From contig CAYOSH010000007.1 of NCBI GenBank assembly GCA_964406575.1, positions 62,001 through 126,000 of the forward strand: DNA of 64,000 nt, read 5' to 3'. The stretch comes from WTAW01 sp964406575 (GTDB lineage Bacteria > Acidobacteriota > Aminicenantia > Aminicenantales > Aminicenantaceae). This document shows, piece after piece, positions 47,526 to 55,347 of the stretch (positions are counted from its first letter, which is position 1; each line of letters starts with the position of its first letter). The notes below the pieces were generated by a model. The model saw nothing but the letters and a program-made list of their open reading frames with translations, did not search any database and was not told the DNA's origin. Both the position numbers and the translations under genes were made by a program.

Positions 47526-47999
47526 TCAGAGCGTGATGCCATTCTGAAGCAGGATCGTGATGAGCAATCCAAGCACAGCATAGGTCTCAACAAGGGCAGC
47601 CATGATCACAGGTTTCATGAGGTCCTTGGGTTGTTTGGCAACCATATAGATCCCAGATGCACAGACTTTTCCCTGGTGGATCCCGGAGACAAGACCTGTG
47701 AGAGCGACCGGTAAACACGAAATGAGCATCTGCCATCCTTGATTGATGTTCAGTGTGGCCACAGTCCCTCCGGTTAATCCCAGTTTGAGGATCACGAGGA
47801 AGGCGCTCAAAAAACCGTATATCCCCTGAGTGCCAGGCAGCGCAACTAGCAGAAGAAGGCTTCCGAATTTCTCCGGGTCTTCACTCATCACACCGCTCGA
47901 GGCTTGACCGGCAAGGCCTACACCGATTGCGGAACCGATGCCAGCGAGAACAACGGCAAGAGCTCCTCCCAATATTGCTAATGTCAGACCACTAACCAT
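47526..47999 (-). CDS. atpK: V-type ATPase rotor subunit K (proteolipid, sodium-type site)
   Basis: Membrane rotor ring protein with two fused hairpins (four helices) in 157 residues. All five residues that bind Na+ in Enterococcus hirae NtpK (Leu61, Thr64, Gln65, Gln110, Glu139) have counterparts here: L54, T57 and Q58 in ALPGTQG, Q109 in GIHQGK, and E138 in VETYAVLG. Sodium coupling is therefore predicted. Only the second hairpin carries the carboxylate. A GAGGAGG Shine-Dalgarno lies about 10 bases upstream, in a 149-bp gap with secondary structure. Confidence 0.95.
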   Translation of the reverse strand: MVSGLTLAILGGALAVVLAGIGSAIGVGLAGQASSGVMSEDPEKFGSLLLLVALPGTQGIYGFLSAFLVILKLGLTGGTVATLNINQGWQMLISCLPVALTGLVSGIHQGKVCASGIYMVAKQPKDLMKPVIMAALVETYAVLGLLITILLQNGITL

Positions 48000-48035
48000 A
48001 TTTTTGACCTCCTCACTTTTCTTTTCCCCAATGTG

Positions 48036-48141
48036 GAATACAGAATTCAGAATCCGGGAGGCGGACCGCGAATGACTTTTTTTTCTTCAAGCCATCATCG
48101 AGCCCACCCGATCTGAATTTTATATTCAGCATTTTGTATTC
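48036..48141 (-). other. Inverted repeats between subunit I and subunit K genes
   Basis: GAATACA (48036-48042) faces TGTATTC (48135-48141), and CTGAAT-TTTAT-ATTCAG forms a small hairpin at 48113-48129. The rest of the operon has almost no spacers, so this structured 149-bp gap just ahead of the rotor gene could help raise its expression by RNA processing or stability. No terminator T-tract was seen. Confidence 0.35.
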
Positions 48142-48148
48142 TCTTAAT

Positions 48149-50059
48149 TTATATAATTTCGACATAGTCGCTCTCCAGTTCAAGAGGCTTAAAAGGCTTG
48201 CCGCCCGATATGAAGAATTTGCTGAAGAATTCCACAAACTGGAGACGCATGGAGTGGACGAATCCCCCCAAAAAACTTATTACCAGGTTGAACAGATGGC
48301 CTCCGACAAAAATCAAGGCCGCAACCAGCCAACCCACCCACGGAATGTCCAAAGCTGTCTTGCAGAGAGTGTTCACAACCATCGCTATGACACTCGTGGC
48401 CAATCCCAGGGCCAGAAGCCGTGAATAGGAAAGAACATCAGCCAGGTAGCGTGAGATATCGTAAAGGCTATAGAGCCCTCCAAAAAAGCGAGCGATGGGA
48501 TTCCGGCTCGGCGTACCGAAAAGGACAATTCCTCCGGCGCCACAGAGAGCCAGGATCCCGGCCACAGAATTTCTGGTGACTCCGTAGATCACCAGAGAGG
48601 GCAGGAGCAAAAGCCATCCTCCCTGAACAAAAAAGGCCTGAAGATAATCGTTGTTCCTAATCTTGGAAATCATGCTTAAAAAAGTTCCGAACCAGACCTG
48701 GACAAAACCCAAGGCAAGGGATAGAAGCAGGAAAGACACTGGGTCCTTTAAAGGATCGAGTACCATCAGACGACGGATGGGGATACCAAACCAACCTCCA
48801 ACCAGAGTTCCGATAAAGATATTCGACACACCCAAGATCGCCATGAGGATGATAAAAATGCGAAAGCTCCCCTTTGGCTTCACAAATTTTAGGATGAGAA
48901 GGCTGAACAGCATGACCAGAAAACCATAACCAGCCTCACTGACAGCTAGACCTACAAATATGAAAAAAAAGGGTGTGAGATACGGTGTCGGGTCCAGGGT
49001 GCCTGATCGAGGGAGCCCGTAGAGTTTTGTGATGAGCTCGAAGGGTTTGTCTGCTTTTGGATTTTGAAGGTCAACAGGTGGCTCCTCCTCCAAATGGGCC
49101 TCTCGAAAATAGCACTCGATATCTTCTGCATAAGGCTCCAATGCTGTCTGGAGCCTCTCTCTGTCTTTGGCGCGGATCCAGCCTTCAAGGTAAAGGACTC
49201 GTTCTGTCTCTCCCAGCAGACGTGATGAGAACTCCTTTTCTCTTTCATTCATCAAAACATCGTGAACCCGCATCAACTCTTCTCTGTGATCACACAGACG
49301 CTTGGCCTCTTCGTCCAGGTTAACAATCTCCTTTTGTGTCCTTTCCCTTTCTTTTGCTATTTTGAGTAAGATCTCCTTGACCCGGTCATCGGCGTCCGCT
49401 CTTTCGAGCACAGGGTCCGTAAAATAGATGGGGCTGAAATCAATCTCCCTGAGCACTTCCTCGAAACGTGCGCTCTCGCTTTTCAGGATGATAAGCAAAA
49501 GATACACACGCCGTTTCCCCTTTTGGATAATGCTGAACCATAGTGCGTCCTCATTGGCCATCTCCTCGATCTCCGTCAACCTGGATACGGCCAAGGAGCC
49601 GAGGAGAACACGAGTGGACGCCGTGGACCGGACTGATTTTATTGGAATTTTGAGATCACTGAGGGGCGCAAGCCACTCCGCTTCCCTTTCCAGATATTTT
49701 ATATGAGAGCTCAGCTTATTCTTTTCCGATTCATTCTCTTCGACCAGGTCCAAAATGGAGCTGTAATCCGATTTGAGGACATCCCTCCTTTTTTTCCACG
49801 AAAGTTGAGGCTTCTGGCCGAAAAGCTTTTTCACAAACCTTTCGTCTGTGTATTCAGCCAGATAGTCCAGGGCATGTTTCAGGCGGTGGAGGCGATGATC
49901 CAGATCCGCAATATCCACGGACGAATCCGTCAACCCCAACTCCTCGATATCCGTTTTCTCAATATGAACCAGTCCCTCCTCTTGGAGTGAGGAGAGAAGA
50001 TCCATCTTCATCCCAGAGCGGGCAAAGATTTCTATCTTCCGGATCTCTGCAACGCCCAT
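48149..50059 (-). CDS. atpI: V-type ATPase subunit I (membrane stator)
   Basis: Stator subunit that forms the ion half-channels beside the K ring. The N-terminal half (about 1-350) is cytoplasmic and coiled-coil rich. The C-terminal half has about seven to eight helices, with PTPYLTPFFFIFVGLAVSEAGYGF and DVLSYSRLLALGLATSVIAMVVN; the latter carries the essential Arg of the channel. Ends LGGFVHSMRLQFVEFFSKFF. Length 636 is standard. Confidence 0.95.
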   Translation of the reverse strand: MGVAEIRKIEIFARSGMKMDLLSSLQEEGLVHIEKTDIEELGLTDSSVDIADLDHRLHRLKHALDYLAEYTDERFVKKLFGQKPQLSWKKRRDVLKSDYSSILDLVEENESEKNKLSSHIKYLEREAEWLAPLSDLKIPIKSVRSTASTRVLLGSLAVSRLTEIEEMANEDALWFSIIQKGKRRVYLLLIILKSESARFEEVLREIDFSPIYFTDPVLERADADDRVKEILLKIAKERERTQKEIVNLDEEAKRLCDHREELMRVHDVLMNEREKEFSSRLLGETERVLYLEGWIRAKDRERLQTALEPYAEDIECYFREAHLEEEPPVDLQNPKADKPFELITKLYGLPRSGTLDPTPYLTPFFFIFVGLAVSEAGYGFLVMLFSLLILKFVKPKGSFRIFIILMAILGVSNIFIGTLVGGWFGIPIRRLMVLDPLKDPVSFLLLSLALGFVQVWFGTFLSMISKIRNNDYLQAFFVQGGWLLLLPSLVIYGVTRNSVAGILALCGAGGIVLFGTPSRNPIARFFGGLYSLYDISRYLADVLSYSRLLALGLATSVIAMVVNTLCKTALDIPWVGWLVAALIFVGGHLFNLVISFLGGFVHSMRLQFVEFFSKFFISGGKPFKPLELESDYVEII

Positions 50060-50062
50060 GAG

Positions 50063-50422
50063 CTACAAACGACCTCCTTCGATAGTTTTCCTGATTCTCG
50101 CTGCGACTTTTGCTACCACATCATCTTTGACCGCCGCCGATTTCTTTCGCAAATTTTCGATCTCCGCCTGAGTCTCGTCGTTGATTCTCCGGACTTTATC
50201 TCGAGCTTCTCGGATGATCGCTTCTTTTTGTTTGTCTGCCGCCTTCCTTGCTTCGTCCAGCACGCGCTTTTTGATCTGCTCCGCTTCGTTATGGGCGTCT
50301 TGGATAATTTTCAGAGACATATTTTCTCGAGCGTCATGAATGATCTTTCTGGCTTCGGCTTCCGCTTGCTTGATCTTCTGAAGAGCTTCGAGAGCCTCAT
50401 TTTTTGTCAATTCGCCGCTCAT
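50063..50422 (-). CDS. V-type ATPase peripheral-stalk subunit G/H
   Basis: First gene of the V-ATPase operon. A 119-residue, all-helical protein with repeated EAR/AEA heptads, typical of the G/H stalk partner of subunit E. Identification depends on composition and on operon position before subunit I. GGAGGAG precedes the ATG by about six bases. A perfect TATAAT on the minus strand (50477-50482) with no good -35 is a possible operon promoter. Confidence 0.82.
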   Translation of the reverse strand: MSGELTKNEALEALQKIKQAEAEARKIIHDARENMSLKIIQDAHNEAEQIKKRVLDEARKAADKQKEAIIREARDKVRRINDETQAEIENLRKKSAAVKDDVVAKVAARIRKTIEGGRL

Positions 50423-50612
50423 TTATTCTCCTCCGGGAGGTTTAACGCTTTCGACAGTTATGAATATCACCCGAGCATTATAAATTGCCCAAGAAAGCGT
50501 AAGAGGTCTATGTCACCAATAAAGAAAAGCTATTATATCCAATGCCCATTCCTTTTGGAAGTGTTTAGTCTGAGTTTCGGGTCTGAATCGCTTTAAGAGT
50601 CGGGCCGCTGTT

Positions 50613-51509
50613 CTAGAGAAGGATGGGAAAAAGGTAATAGGCTCTGGGATCAAGCCTTTGCTTTCTGCTTCTCTCCTCAAGAGCTCTAAGGGGAGACCTG
50701 TAATCGATGAGGGTCGATTTGAAGCGAAGGACTGCTCCTGCCTTCTGCAGCTCTTTTAAGATCGGGAATTCCATCCCTTCCCCCACGTGAAGGACAAGAT
50801 TCGTGCCAGAGGCATGTGCGGAGCGAATGACATCGATCAGCAGCGGCATTTCATCGGGGGATTTTATGCTTTTGTCCGAAATATGGATCCACGCGCCTGC
50901 CCGGCTTAATTTAAAAAGAGCTGGGTCAAGGTCTTTATGATGATAATATACAAGACGGCTATGTGCTCGCTGACATAAATCCGCGAGAGAAATCAATTCG
51001 GATAAATCCCGCTCGGTGTCTCTGTTGCTCAAGTGGATATAGACGCCGTTTGCACCCATATTTTTTAATCCTGATAAATCAGGAGAGGAATCCTCTCTAT
51101 TCTCGAGGGCACCGCTGTGAAAATATGCCGTTATGGAATGCCCTTCTGTTTTTCCCTTTTGAATGCTCTCAAGGTCCTGCGCATTTCTTCCCACTTCATC
51201 GTTAGTGTAGATATCCGCCCCCTCTGCGGCCAGCCACTCAAGCTGGACGATGTTCAAGGTCCCAGAGTCCACAAGCCGAAAGCGAGACTTTGTCCTTTTT
51301 CTTCGCCAGAGCTTGACGGCATCCAAGAGCATCGGGAAATCATAGAGGTCATCACGAACAGTGATGACAGCGTTTTCCTCAACTGTCGCAAGAAGTGCAA
51401 AGGTCTTCAAGGTATTTTCGGATGTATCCAGCATATGATTGTCTTTGAGCTCTGTATGCATCTGATCGTTTTTAGCCACAAAAATTCTCACGATTGCTTT
51501 TGGAGGCAA
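50613..51509 (-). CDS. Conserved-looking protein of unknown function
   Basis: A 298-residue soluble protein with no signal peptide, membrane helix or cysteine motif. Alternating hydrophobic strands and helices (for example IVQLEWLAAEGADIYTND, GANGVYIHLSN, GTNLVLHVGEGM) suggest a TIM-barrel-like alpha/beta fold, but no catalytic motif or known family was recognised. The start could also be at an internal Met, 16 or 25 residues later. It lies between the V-ATPase operon and a repeat region and seems to be a single-gene unit. Confidence 0.6.
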   Translation of the reverse strand: MPPKAIVRIFVAKNDQMHTELKDNHMLDTSENTLKTFALLATVEENAVITVRDDLYDFPMLLDAVKLWRRKRTKSRFRLVDSGTLNIVQLEWLAAEGADIYTNDEVGRNAQDLESIQKGKTEGHSITAYFHSGALENREDSSPDLSGLKNMGANGVYIHLSNRDTERDLSELISLADLCQRAHSRLVYYHHKDLDPALFKLSRAGAWIHISDKSIKSPDEMPLLIDVIRSAHASGTNLVLHVGEGMEFPILKELQKAGAVLRFKSTLIDYRSPLRALEERSRKQRLDPRAYYLFPILL

Positions 51510-51557
51510 TAGTATCGCAAAAACTCAACTCCCAGTCAATCAGGGAACATTTCGACT

Positions 51558-51597
51558 CCGTGATGAATGACCATCCGAGTGCCCCAATCGGTGATTC
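51558..51597 (-). repeat. Repeat core related to copy B
   Basis: Plus strand TCCGTGATGAATGACCATCC continuing to GAGTGCCCCAATCGGTGATT matches 34758-34796 nearly base for base. Only the TCCGTGAT end of the terminal repeat is recognisable; the other end is not found. Read on the minus strand it would encode ITDWGTRM, echoing ITNWDTRI of copy B. Confidence 0.6.
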
Positions 51598-51615
51598 TAA
51601 AATCCGGTCTATCGC

Positions 51616-51727
51616 AATAATGAGTACCTTTATAGATAGAATCAGGAACGCTAAATCTTCCGACGTCGCTCAATCCATCACCTCTGATTCTATAAAGAGC
51701 AAATGATAACCTCAGGTACTCATTATT
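51616..51727. repeat. Long intergenic inverted repeat (large hairpin)
   Basis: A perfect 14-bp outer stem, AATAATGAGTACCT (51616-51629) against AGGTACTCATTATT (51714-51727), encloses a second perfect stem TAGAATCAG (51637-51645) against CTGATTCTA (51684-51692). The two stems are nearly stacked on the left arm; the right arm has about 20 unpaired bases between them. There is no T-tract. It adjoins the repeat core just upstream. Confidence 0.7.
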
Positions 51728-51842
51728 ATGGTGATTCCGATAACCAAATTCCGCTGTCACAAATCCGAAAAAACAGGCAGACGATCGGGGCACCTTGAAA
51801 AATGACAGGTTATCTTCTATCATCAGCATAGAATTTCAAGTT

Positions 51843-52538
51843 ATGAAAAAAGCTTTGGCGTTGTTCTCGGGTGGATTGGACTCCACAACAGCTCTGTATT
51901 GGGCCATCGAAAGGCACCCACATGTTTCCGCCATAACCTTTGACTACGGCCAGCGTCACGCTATCGAGGTCCAGTTTGCACAAAGGATCGCTAAAACTTT
52001 GAATGTTCCACTCAAGATCTTGAATATGGACTTGCAACAAATCGGCGGATCGTCCCTCACTGACCCCCATATGCCTCTCCCCGCTGCCGATCGAACACTC
52101 CCAAACAGAGGTGAGCCTCCCTCGACCTATGTGCCGTTCAGGAACGGAATATTCCTTGCTCTCGCCGCTGCATGGGCCGAAGTCCGCGGCCAAACAGAGA
52201 TCGTCTGCGGGTTTCATGTCCTGGATTCCCCCGATTATCCAGATACACGCCAGGAATTCGTTTCAGCCATGGAGGAAGCGATCAATCTGGGATCTAAAGC
52301 TTCTTTTGGCCAGACGCACATCCACATCCAAGCTCCTTTCATCGACATGAAAAAATCGGAAATCATCAGACAAGGCATCGCTTTGGGTGCTGATTATGCT
52401 TACTCTGTCTCCTGCTATTCTGGGGCAGAGGTTCCCTGCTTGGAGTGCGCATCCTGTCGGTTGCGACAAAAGGCATGGGAGGACGTCGGAGTCACAGACC
52501 CCCTTATCCTCAGGCTTCAAAAGGAGGGAAAAATATGA
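51843..52538 (+). CDS. queC: 7-cyano-7-deazaguanine (preQ0) synthase
   Basis: ATP-dependent conversion of 7-carboxy-7-deazaguanine to preQ0 in queuosine synthesis. The 231 residues begin MKKALALFSGGLDSTT, the PP-loop, and end with the zinc site CYSGAEVPCLECASCRLR. The ATG at 51843 is chosen because the PP-loop then sits at the expected distance; the frame is open 48 bases further up. Its stop overlaps the queD start (ATGA). Confidence 0.95.
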   Translation: MKKALALFSGGLDSTTALYWAIERHPHVSAITFDYGQRHAIEVQFAQRIAKTLNVPLKILNMDLQQIGGSSLTDPHMPLPAADRTLPNRGEPPSTYVPFRNGIFLALAAAWAEVRGQTEIVCGFHVLDSPDYPDTRQEFVSAMEEAINLGSKASFGQTHIHIQAPFIDMKKSEIIRQGIALGADYAYSVSCYSGAEVPCLECASCRLRQKAWEDVGVTDPLILRLQKEGKI

Positions 52539-52882
52539 GCTGGATCTTAACAGTCAGAGAACGATTCCAGGCCGCACACTATTTAAAAGAGTACAAGGGA
52601 AAGTGCGAAAAAATGCACGGCCACACTTTCCAGGTGGAGGTTCAGGTCGAAGTGGATCGATTGGACCGGACAGGCATCGGCATCGACTTCAACGAAATCA
52701 AAACGAAGATGAATGAGGTTTTGCCGGATCACACGCTCCTCAACGAAGTTTTTGACTTCAATCCCTCTGCCGAGAACCTCTCCAGACATTTTTTCCATGA
52801 ACTGAAAAAATATTTTCCGGTGAAGCGTGTGACGGTCTGGGAATCAGCGGATGCCTCAGCCATATATACTGAAGATAACTGA
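52535..52882 (+). CDS. queD: 6-carboxy-5,6,7,8-tetrahydropterin synthase
   Basis: Converts dihydroneopterin triphosphate to 6-carboxytetrahydropterin, the step before QueE. The 115 residues contain the zinc ligands His in FQAAHYL and the pair in KMHGHTFQ, catalytic Cys in GKCEKMHGH, and the C-terminal VWESADASA with the Glu anchoring the pterin. The ATG overlaps the queC stop, and its 3' end overlaps queE by 32 bases. Confidence 0.93.
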   Translation: MSWILTVRERFQAAHYLKEYKGKCEKMHGHTFQVEVQVEVDRLDRTGIGIDFNEIKTKMNEVLPDHTLLNEVFDFNPSAENLSRHFFHELKKYFPVKRVTVWESADASAIYTEDN

Positions 52883-53480
52883 AATCTTCCCTTCCATTCA
52901 GGGCGAGGGTCTAAGGAGTGGGGAGCCGACAATATTCATCCGGCTGACCGGGTGTAATCTCAGGTGTGCCTTCTGTGACAGCAAGTATGCGTGGCAGGGG
53001 GGAGAGGAATATTCTGGAGGGAGGATCCTGGAGGCCGTGCGAAAAACCCGAAGGGGATTTCCTGCCGATTGGGTGTGTTTAACAGGGGGAGAGCCCCTGT
53101 ATCAATCGATCGCGCCGCTCGTCAAGCAACTCAAGAAAATGGGCCTTAAGGTTCAAATAGAGACGAACGGCAGGCTCTACCGTCCACTCGGTGCGGATTG
53201 GTGGACACTCTCACCCAAACCGGAGACGTACGGATTCGCCCAGGAGTTCACGACTCGAGCGAAAGAAGTGAAGCTCGTGGTGAGTCGAGAGCTGACGTTG
53301 GCGGTCATCCAAAAACTTCGAAGGGAATTCCCCGTCCAAACGCCCGTCCTACTGCAGCCGCAGTCCCAGACAAAATGGAGCACTGATCTGGCCATGAAAT
53401 TGTTAAAGAGCACCATGAAGGACGGTTTGAAAAATATCCGCTTTTCCGTACAATTGCACAAGTACATCGGAGTGCGATAA
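52851..53480 (+). CDS. queE: 7-carboxy-7-deazaguanine synthase
   Basis: Radical-SAM enzyme that contracts the pterin ring to 7-carboxy-7-deazaguanine. The 209 residues start with EIFPSIQGEGLRSG, followed by the cluster site GCNLRCAFC (CX3CX2C) and the TGGEP motif, all typical of QueE. Overlap with queD supports co-translation. The later enzyme QueF is encoded separately at 58.7 kb. Confidence 0.94.
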   Translation: MPQPYILKITEIFPSIQGEGLRSGEPTIFIRLTGCNLRCAFCDSKYAWQGGEEYSGGRILEAVRKTRRGFPADWVCLTGGEPLYQSIAPLVKQLKKMGLKVQIETNGRLYRPLGADWWTLSPKPETYGFAQEFTTRAKEVKLVVSRELTLAVIQKLRREFPVQTPVLLQPQSQTKWSTDLAMKLLKSTMKDGLKNIRFSVQLHKYIGVR

Positions 53481-53496
53481 ACCACACTACCCTCAA

Positions 53497-55347
53497 ATGT
53501 ATACCGATCGGACTACGAAAACAAAAATTCACCTCTTGCTCTTTCTGGCAATGGTCATCGCCCTCGGCCATCAAGCGGTTTTCGTGCACTGGACGTGCGA
53601 CGACGCCTTTGTCTCATACCGGTATGCGGAAAACCTCAGTCACGGGCAAGGGCTGGTCTTTAATTCAGGAGAAAAAGTGGAGGGATTCTCCAATTTTTCC
53701 TGGGTCGTCTTACTGGCATTTTTCAACAGATTCGGACTATCCCCTCTTTGGGTCTCGAAGGCCTTCTCTGTCTTAATCTCTCTTTTATTGATCGGACACG
53801 TTTTTAAAATCGCACGCGAGTCTGGTGTGGGACATGTTGGTGCTCTTCTGTGCTCATTCCTGGTCGGCTCGGCCACAAGCCTCGCTTACTTCTCGATGTC
53901 AGGGCTGGAGACACTCCTGTACACTTTTCTCCTCTTGCTCGCTGTTACCCTCAACAAAAAATTCATAGCCGCTCCATCGAAGGGGACGCTCTGGATTCTG
54001 TATATTGTTCTTCTTTGTGTGGCGATAACGCGCCCTGAGGGTATTCTCTTCCTGCTGATCTCCTCTGTTTACCACGCGGGTCAAGGGTTGCGCCAAAAGA
54101 AAGGTGAAGCCCTCAAGACAACACTCCCCGTACCCCTCCTCTTTCTGTCTCTTTATGCAGGATTTATCGTCCTCCGTTATGTGTACTATGCTGATATTTT
54201 CCCGAATACATTTTACGCAAAACCTTTGGGAACATTCGTCGAGGCCGGATACAACGCCTTTTTTATCAACTTCTCCAGCGGATTTATCTCGGGATCCTTC
54301 TTCCTTTTCCCTCTGCTCCTGCTCATGGCTCACAAGAGATTTCTGTTCCAAAACCTTTATCCTGTACTTTTCTGCCTGGCTCAGGTTTTTTTCATGTCTT
54401 ACACCGGCGACTGGATGGCTTTCGGTCGATTTTTCTTCCCTGTCTTTCCGCTGGCCGTCGTATTAACATTGGCCTTCCTGGGCAGTCTCCGCGCCGGCTT
54501 TTCCACACAAAGATATAAACTTCTGGCGCCGCTCACAGCCTTCGCTGTATGGCTTGTTTTTGCAGGCCTTAACGGGATGCAGACCATCAGGGCGGTGGCC
54601 GACAAGGATGACTATCCCTATCTCGTCATGAATTCTGCCGAATTGACCAAAGTGGGGAAATGGCTGAAGGGCAACTTCTCGCCGGAGACCAAAATCTCGC
54701 TCCGCAGACAGGGAGCGGTGCCCTACTATTCTCAGATGAGATCATTGGACTTTCTCGGACTCACGGATAGGACGATCGCCAGAATGGTCTTTCACAAAAA
54801 GGACCTAACAGAAGAATCCAGACTGATCGCCAGATATATCGTTCAACAAGGGCCTGATCTGATCATCCTGTTTTCGTCCAAATCTGAAATCAGAGGTTGG
54901 TCCATCGATGCGTCTCCCGCCGGTGGGAGACTGAACCACCTCGAATACCTCATTCACAACCTGGCTATCAAAGAAGGGTACACCGCCCTTCAGAGCATCC
55001 CCTTGGGCGAAATAGAGGACGCTCACCTTCTGGCAAGGCCCGGAGCGCCCGATCTTTTACGAAAGGTCCACAAACAAACGCATGGCCCTGAATCATCCAT
55101 CGTCCAGAGGACTGATTCACGAGTTGAAATCGCTGTGGATGCAAGGCGACGTCCCATGAAGATTTGGTCGTCCACCTCGAATGGGCCGCAACGAAGCAGA
55201 TGCGGCGAGCTCAGCTCGCCGGAGGGAAAAAATGCCGATCATAGAGATAAGATCCTCAGAAAAATGAGGATCGGCAGTTTTTATGGATCATTCATCTTTA
55301 ATAGGATTCCCAGAGTTCCCCCCAATCTGTTTTTGCGAAGTCCCTGA
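53497..55347 (+). CDS. GT-C type membrane glycosyltransferase, AftB-like
   Basis: Probably transfers a sugar from a polyprenyl-phosphate donor to an extracytoplasmic acceptor. The 616-residue frame has about nine to ten membrane helices and, in the first outer loop, TCDDAFVSYRYAENLSHGQGLVFN followed by VEGFSNFSW; an acidic pair with this context is typical of GT-C enzymes such as mycobacterial arabinofuranosyltransferase AftB. The last 60-80 residues, after about 55100, are atypical, contain a hairpin with a T-run, and overlap the convergent DUF362 gene by 50 bases. The true end may be earlier, or a frameshift has lengthened the frame. Confidence 0.72.
   Translation: MYTDRTTKTKIHLLLFLAMVIALGHQAVFVHWTCDDAFVSYRYAENLSHGQGLVFNSGEKVEGFSNFSWVVLLAFFNRFGLSPLWVSKAFSVLISLLLIGHVFKIARESGVGHVGALLCSFLVGSATSLAYFSMSGLETLLYTFLLLLAVTLNKKFIAAPSKGTLWILYIVLLCVAITRPEGILFLLISSVYHAGQGLRQKKGEALKTTLPVPLLFLSLYAGFIVLRYVYYADIFPNTFYAKPLGTFVEAGYNAFFINFSSGFISGSFFLFPLLLLMAHKRFLFQNLYPVLFCLAQVFFMSYTGDWMAFGRFFFPVFPLAVVLTLAFLGSLRAGFSTQRYKLLAPLTAFAVWLVFAGLNGMQTIRAVADKDDYPYLVMNSAELTKVGKWLKGNFSPETKISLRRQGAVPYYSQMRSLDFLGLTDRTIARMVFHKKDLTEESRLIARYIVQQGPDLIILFSSKSEIRGWSIDASPAGGRLNHLEYLIHNLAIKEGYTALQSIPLGEIEDAHLLARPGAPDLLRKVHKQTHGPESSIVQRTDSRVEIAVDARRRPMKIWSSTSNGPQRSRCGELSSPEGKNADHRDKILRKMRIGSFYGSFIFNRIPRVPPNLFLRSP
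55203..55221. repeat. 19-bp palindrome inside the 3' end of the glycosyltransferase frame
   Basis: CGGCGAGCT-C-AGCTCGCCG, perfect apart from the central base. Such a GC-rich palindrome is unusual inside a coding region and supports the view that the end of this frame is not conserved coding sequence. Confidence 0.55.
55233..55282 (+). terminator. Possible rho-independent terminator with two alternative stems
   Basis: GATCCTCA (55251-55258) pairs with TGAGGATC (55265-55272); alternatively TGCCGATC (55233-55240) pairs with GATCGGCA (55269-55276). Both are followed by GTTTTTATGG. It lies about 70 bp before the end of the glycosyltransferase frame and just before the convergent DUF362 gene, where a terminator would be expected. 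Confidence 0.5.

Noticed and set aside
51510..51842. preQ1 riboswitch ahead of queC
   Set aside because: The leader lacks the short preQ1 aptamer pattern; the visible hairpin is much larger and unrelated.
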